Assembly (NCBI GenBank): GCA_943324025.2
Contig: CALPKA020000003.1
Location: forward strand, 1 to 15,330
DNA from: Bifidobacterium breve
GTDB lineage: Bacteria; Actinomycetota; Actinomycetes; Nanopelagicales; Nanopelagicaceae
DNA length: 15,330 nt
Direction of reading: 5' to 3'
The translations under genes and the position numbers were made by a program. The notes beneath the pieces are model-generated. The model was given only the letters and a program-made list of their open reading frames with translations, was not told the origin of the DNA and did no database searches. Positions 14,725-15,330 of this stretch are shown in pieces. Each line of letters begins with the position of its first letter. The stretch's first letter is position 1.

Positions 14725-15330
14725 TGCAAACAGCTCTTGAAGCATTGTTTGCTAAAACCAAAAGCGAAAATCGTGCTGTTCTAATTGGTTATATTCCAGC
14801 GGGATTTCCAAATCAGAAAAGTTCAAATAAAATTCTAAAGGCAATGATCGATGGCGGAATCGATGCAGTTGAAATTGGATACCCATACTCAGATCCAGTT
14901 ATGGATGGTCCAGTTATTCAAGCTGCCTCTGAAGAGGCGATTAAAAATGGTGCAGGCGTAAATGCTGTTTTTGATTTACTTCAAGAAGGAGTTAAGCAGG
15001 GTGTTCCTTCGATGGTTATGAGTTACTGGAGTCCAATCGAAAAATATGGTGTTGAAAATTTTTCAAAAAAGGTTGCAGAGTTGGGTGGAAGTGGAGTAAT
15101 TACCCCTGATCTTACGGTTGAAGAATCCAAGGACTGGTTTACTCATTCAAAAGCTTTTAACTTAAATCGGATATATGTCGTCGCTCCTAGCTCATCAAAT
15201 GAGCGATTATCCAAAGTTACTGAACAGTGCTCTGGATTTATTTACGCGGCCAGTCTTATGGGTGTCACAGGTACCAGAGATTCTGTTTCTGGAAATGCAA
15301 GATCATTGGTGGAACGAATTCGTAAGGTAA
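14724..15330 (+). CDS. trpA: Tryptophan synthase alpha chain (TrpA), 3'-truncated by window edge
   Basis: TrpA cleaves indole-3-glycerol phosphate and channels indole to TrpB. The frame is open from ATG 14724 to the right edge with no stop, 202 codons of an expected 260 or so. Motifs are VLIGYIPAGFP, DAVEIGYPYSDPVMDGP with catalytic Glu50 and Asp61 (E49 and D60 in E. coli), then GVPSMVMSYWSPIEKYG and GVITPDLTVEES. Also present are YVVAPSSSNERL and YAASLMGVTGTRDSV, the phosphate-binding loop region. Only the last helices are missing. It starts on the final A of the trpB stop. There is no strong Shine-Dalgarno, only a weak GGA about 12 nt upstream, which fits coupling to trpB. Nothing suggests that the gene is broken; truncation is by the window. 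Confidence 0.95.
   Translation, partial: MQTALEALFAKTKSENRAVLIGYIPAGFPNQKSSNKILKAMIDGGIDAVEIGYPYSDPVMDGPVIQAASEEAIKNGAGVNAVFDLLQEGVKQGVPSMVMSYWSPIEKYGVENFSKKVAELGGSGVITPDLTVEESKDWFTHSKAFNLNRIYVVAPSSSNERLSKVTEQCSGFIYAASLMGVTGTRDSVSGNARSLVERIRKV

Noticed and set aside
1..15330. CRISPR array, tRNA, rRNA, insertion sequence, prophage or defence genes
   Set aside because: No regularly spaced repeats, cloverleaf-forming stretch, transposase or integrase frame was seen; almost all bases are in recognised housekeeping genes.

Overview
The window is a dense stretch of about 40% GC by eye. It encodes typical actinobacterial proteins: SepF, a DksA-like C4 zinc-finger protein with a Lys/Ala tail, a DnaE1 with a PHP exonuclease domain, a PriA-type HisA, and a tryptophan cluster containing an actinobacterial Trp-operon membrane protein remnant. 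Low GC, tiny intergenic gaps and missing accessory genes point to a genome-streamlined aquatic actinobacterium, most likely of the acI / Nanopelagicales type. That placement is inference; no marker gene here proves it.

Layout. Positions 1-1292 (+) hold the end of a cell-division cluster: yggS (cut at the left edge), sepF and yggT. ileS follows on the minus strand (1289-4435); its stop codon shares a CTAG palindrome with the yggT stop. A 112-bp divergent intergenic region (4436-4547) leads to a + strand run: DksA-like regulator, lspA, rluD, then dnaE. dnaE abuts a single his-type gene (hisA/priA), followed by trpE, a 51-codon membrane mini-protein, trpC, trpB and trpA (cut at the right edge). 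No tRNA, rRNA, CRISPR array, insertion sequence or prophage gene was seen, and no gene-free stretch exceeds about 115 bp.

How the genes fit together. The left part is division and envelope: PLP homeostasis, a FtsZ-membrane tether, a YggT membrane protein, lipoprotein signal peptidase. The middle part is information processing: tRNA charging, transcription control, 23S pseudouridylation, replication. The right part is anthranilate-to-tryptophan synthesis, with the HisA/PriA isomerase probably supplying the TrpF step, because no trpF is present here. Compared with the Streptomyces arrangement as I recall it (yggT-divIVA-ileS-traR/dksA-lspA-rluD ... dnaE ... hisD-C-B-H-A ... trpE ... trpC-trpB-trpA), three things differ. 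divIVA is absent, ileS is inverted, and the his genes between dnaE and trpE have collapsed to hisA alone.

The most interesting points are the lone, unusually diverged HisA/PriA; the miniature Trp-operon membrane protein; the divIVA loss with ileS inversion; a UUCG-capped hairpin burying a G-rich ribosome site; and a recurrent -10-like hexamer 5-6 nt before start codons that suggests leaderless mRNAs. No defence, mobile or wholly novel multi-gene system was found.
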